Shown: positions 5,609 through 5,705 of the stretch, in pieces
Layout of the letters: every line of letters starts with the position of its first letter
Position numbering within the stretch: the stretch's first letter is position 1
Origin: Verrucomicrobiia bacterium
GTDB taxonomy: Bacteria; Verrucomicrobiota; Verrucomicrobiia; Verrucomicrobiales; Akkermansiaceae
DNA length: 5,705 nt
Direction of reading: 5' to 3'
Assembly (NCBI GenBank): GCA_947460915.1
Contig: CANHKJ010000204.1
Coordinates: forward strand, 1-5,705
Position numbers and translations under genes: made by a program
Notes under the pieces: model-generated
The model's input: the letters and a program-made list of their open reading frames with translations, nothing else
The model's database searches: none
Told to the model about the DNA's origin: nothing

Positions 5609-5705
5609 ACCTGGCGACGACCTACTCTCACAAGACCTATCGTCTCACTACCATTGGCGCTGAAGCGTTTCACTTCCGGGTTCGGAATGGGACCGGGTGG
5701 TTCCA
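5609..5705 (-). rRNA. rrf: 5S ribosomal RNA, 3' portion
   Basis: The complement reads GGAACCACCCGGTCCCATT, CCGAACCCGGAAGTGAAACG, CAGCGCCAATGGTAGT and GAGAGTAGG...CGCCAGG, the conserved landmarks of bacterial 5S rRNA in the right order. About 97 nt are visible; roughly 20 nt of the 5' end, including the strand that pairs with the terminal GCCAGG, lie beyond the right edge. The 3' end is placed by the GCCAGG terminal-stem motif. It is the last gene of an rRNA operon transcribed leftward, with the terminator immediately behind. Confidence 0.96.

Overview
The window looks like chromosomal DNA from a Gram-negative bacterium, probably of the Verrucomicrobiota. The reasons are a membrane-anchored squalene-cyclase-repeat protein and a TonB-like proline-rich protein of types I associate with that phylum, two lipoproteins with canonical lipoboxes, and almost no Shine-Dalgarno sequences before the starts. 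The phylum is an inference from protein style; no search was run.

Left part (1-3434): a run of cell-envelope genes in alternating orientation. A minus-strand gene for a single-pass, proline-rich, TonB-like protein starts near 569 and runs off the left edge. It is divergent from a plus-strand lipoprotein gene (655-1068), whose 3' end overlaps by 44 nt a convergent minus-strand gene for a small secreted protein (1025-1435). That gene is divergent from the largest gene (1657-3153), a 498-residue membrane-anchored protein with an alpha/alpha-toroid domain built from terpenoid-cyclase 'QW' repeats. It ends at a good intrinsic terminator. A second terminator, facing the other way, serves a minus-strand lipoprotein gene (3434-3811).

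Middle (3812-4208): about 400 bases with no convincing gene, holding small repeats and weak inverted repeats.

Right part (4209-5705): an apparently complete IS630-family insertion sequence (4211-5356) with 15-bp terminal inverted repeats and flanking TA dinucleotides. Its transposase has a full DDE catalytic set. It sits inside the 5' end of an older, different IS630-family transposase gene, of which only about 37 codons remain. Next come a strong minus-strand terminator (5577-5604) and the 3' part of a minus-strand 5S rRNA gene that continues beyond the right edge. The rRNA operon therefore reads leftward into the window, and the insertion sequences have accumulated just behind its terminator.

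No classic operon is visible: nearly every gene is alone on its strand. The common theme of the left part is the envelope, with two lipoproteins, one secreted protein and two proteins anchored by one N-terminal helix and projecting into the periplasm. A shared role is possible but not shown.
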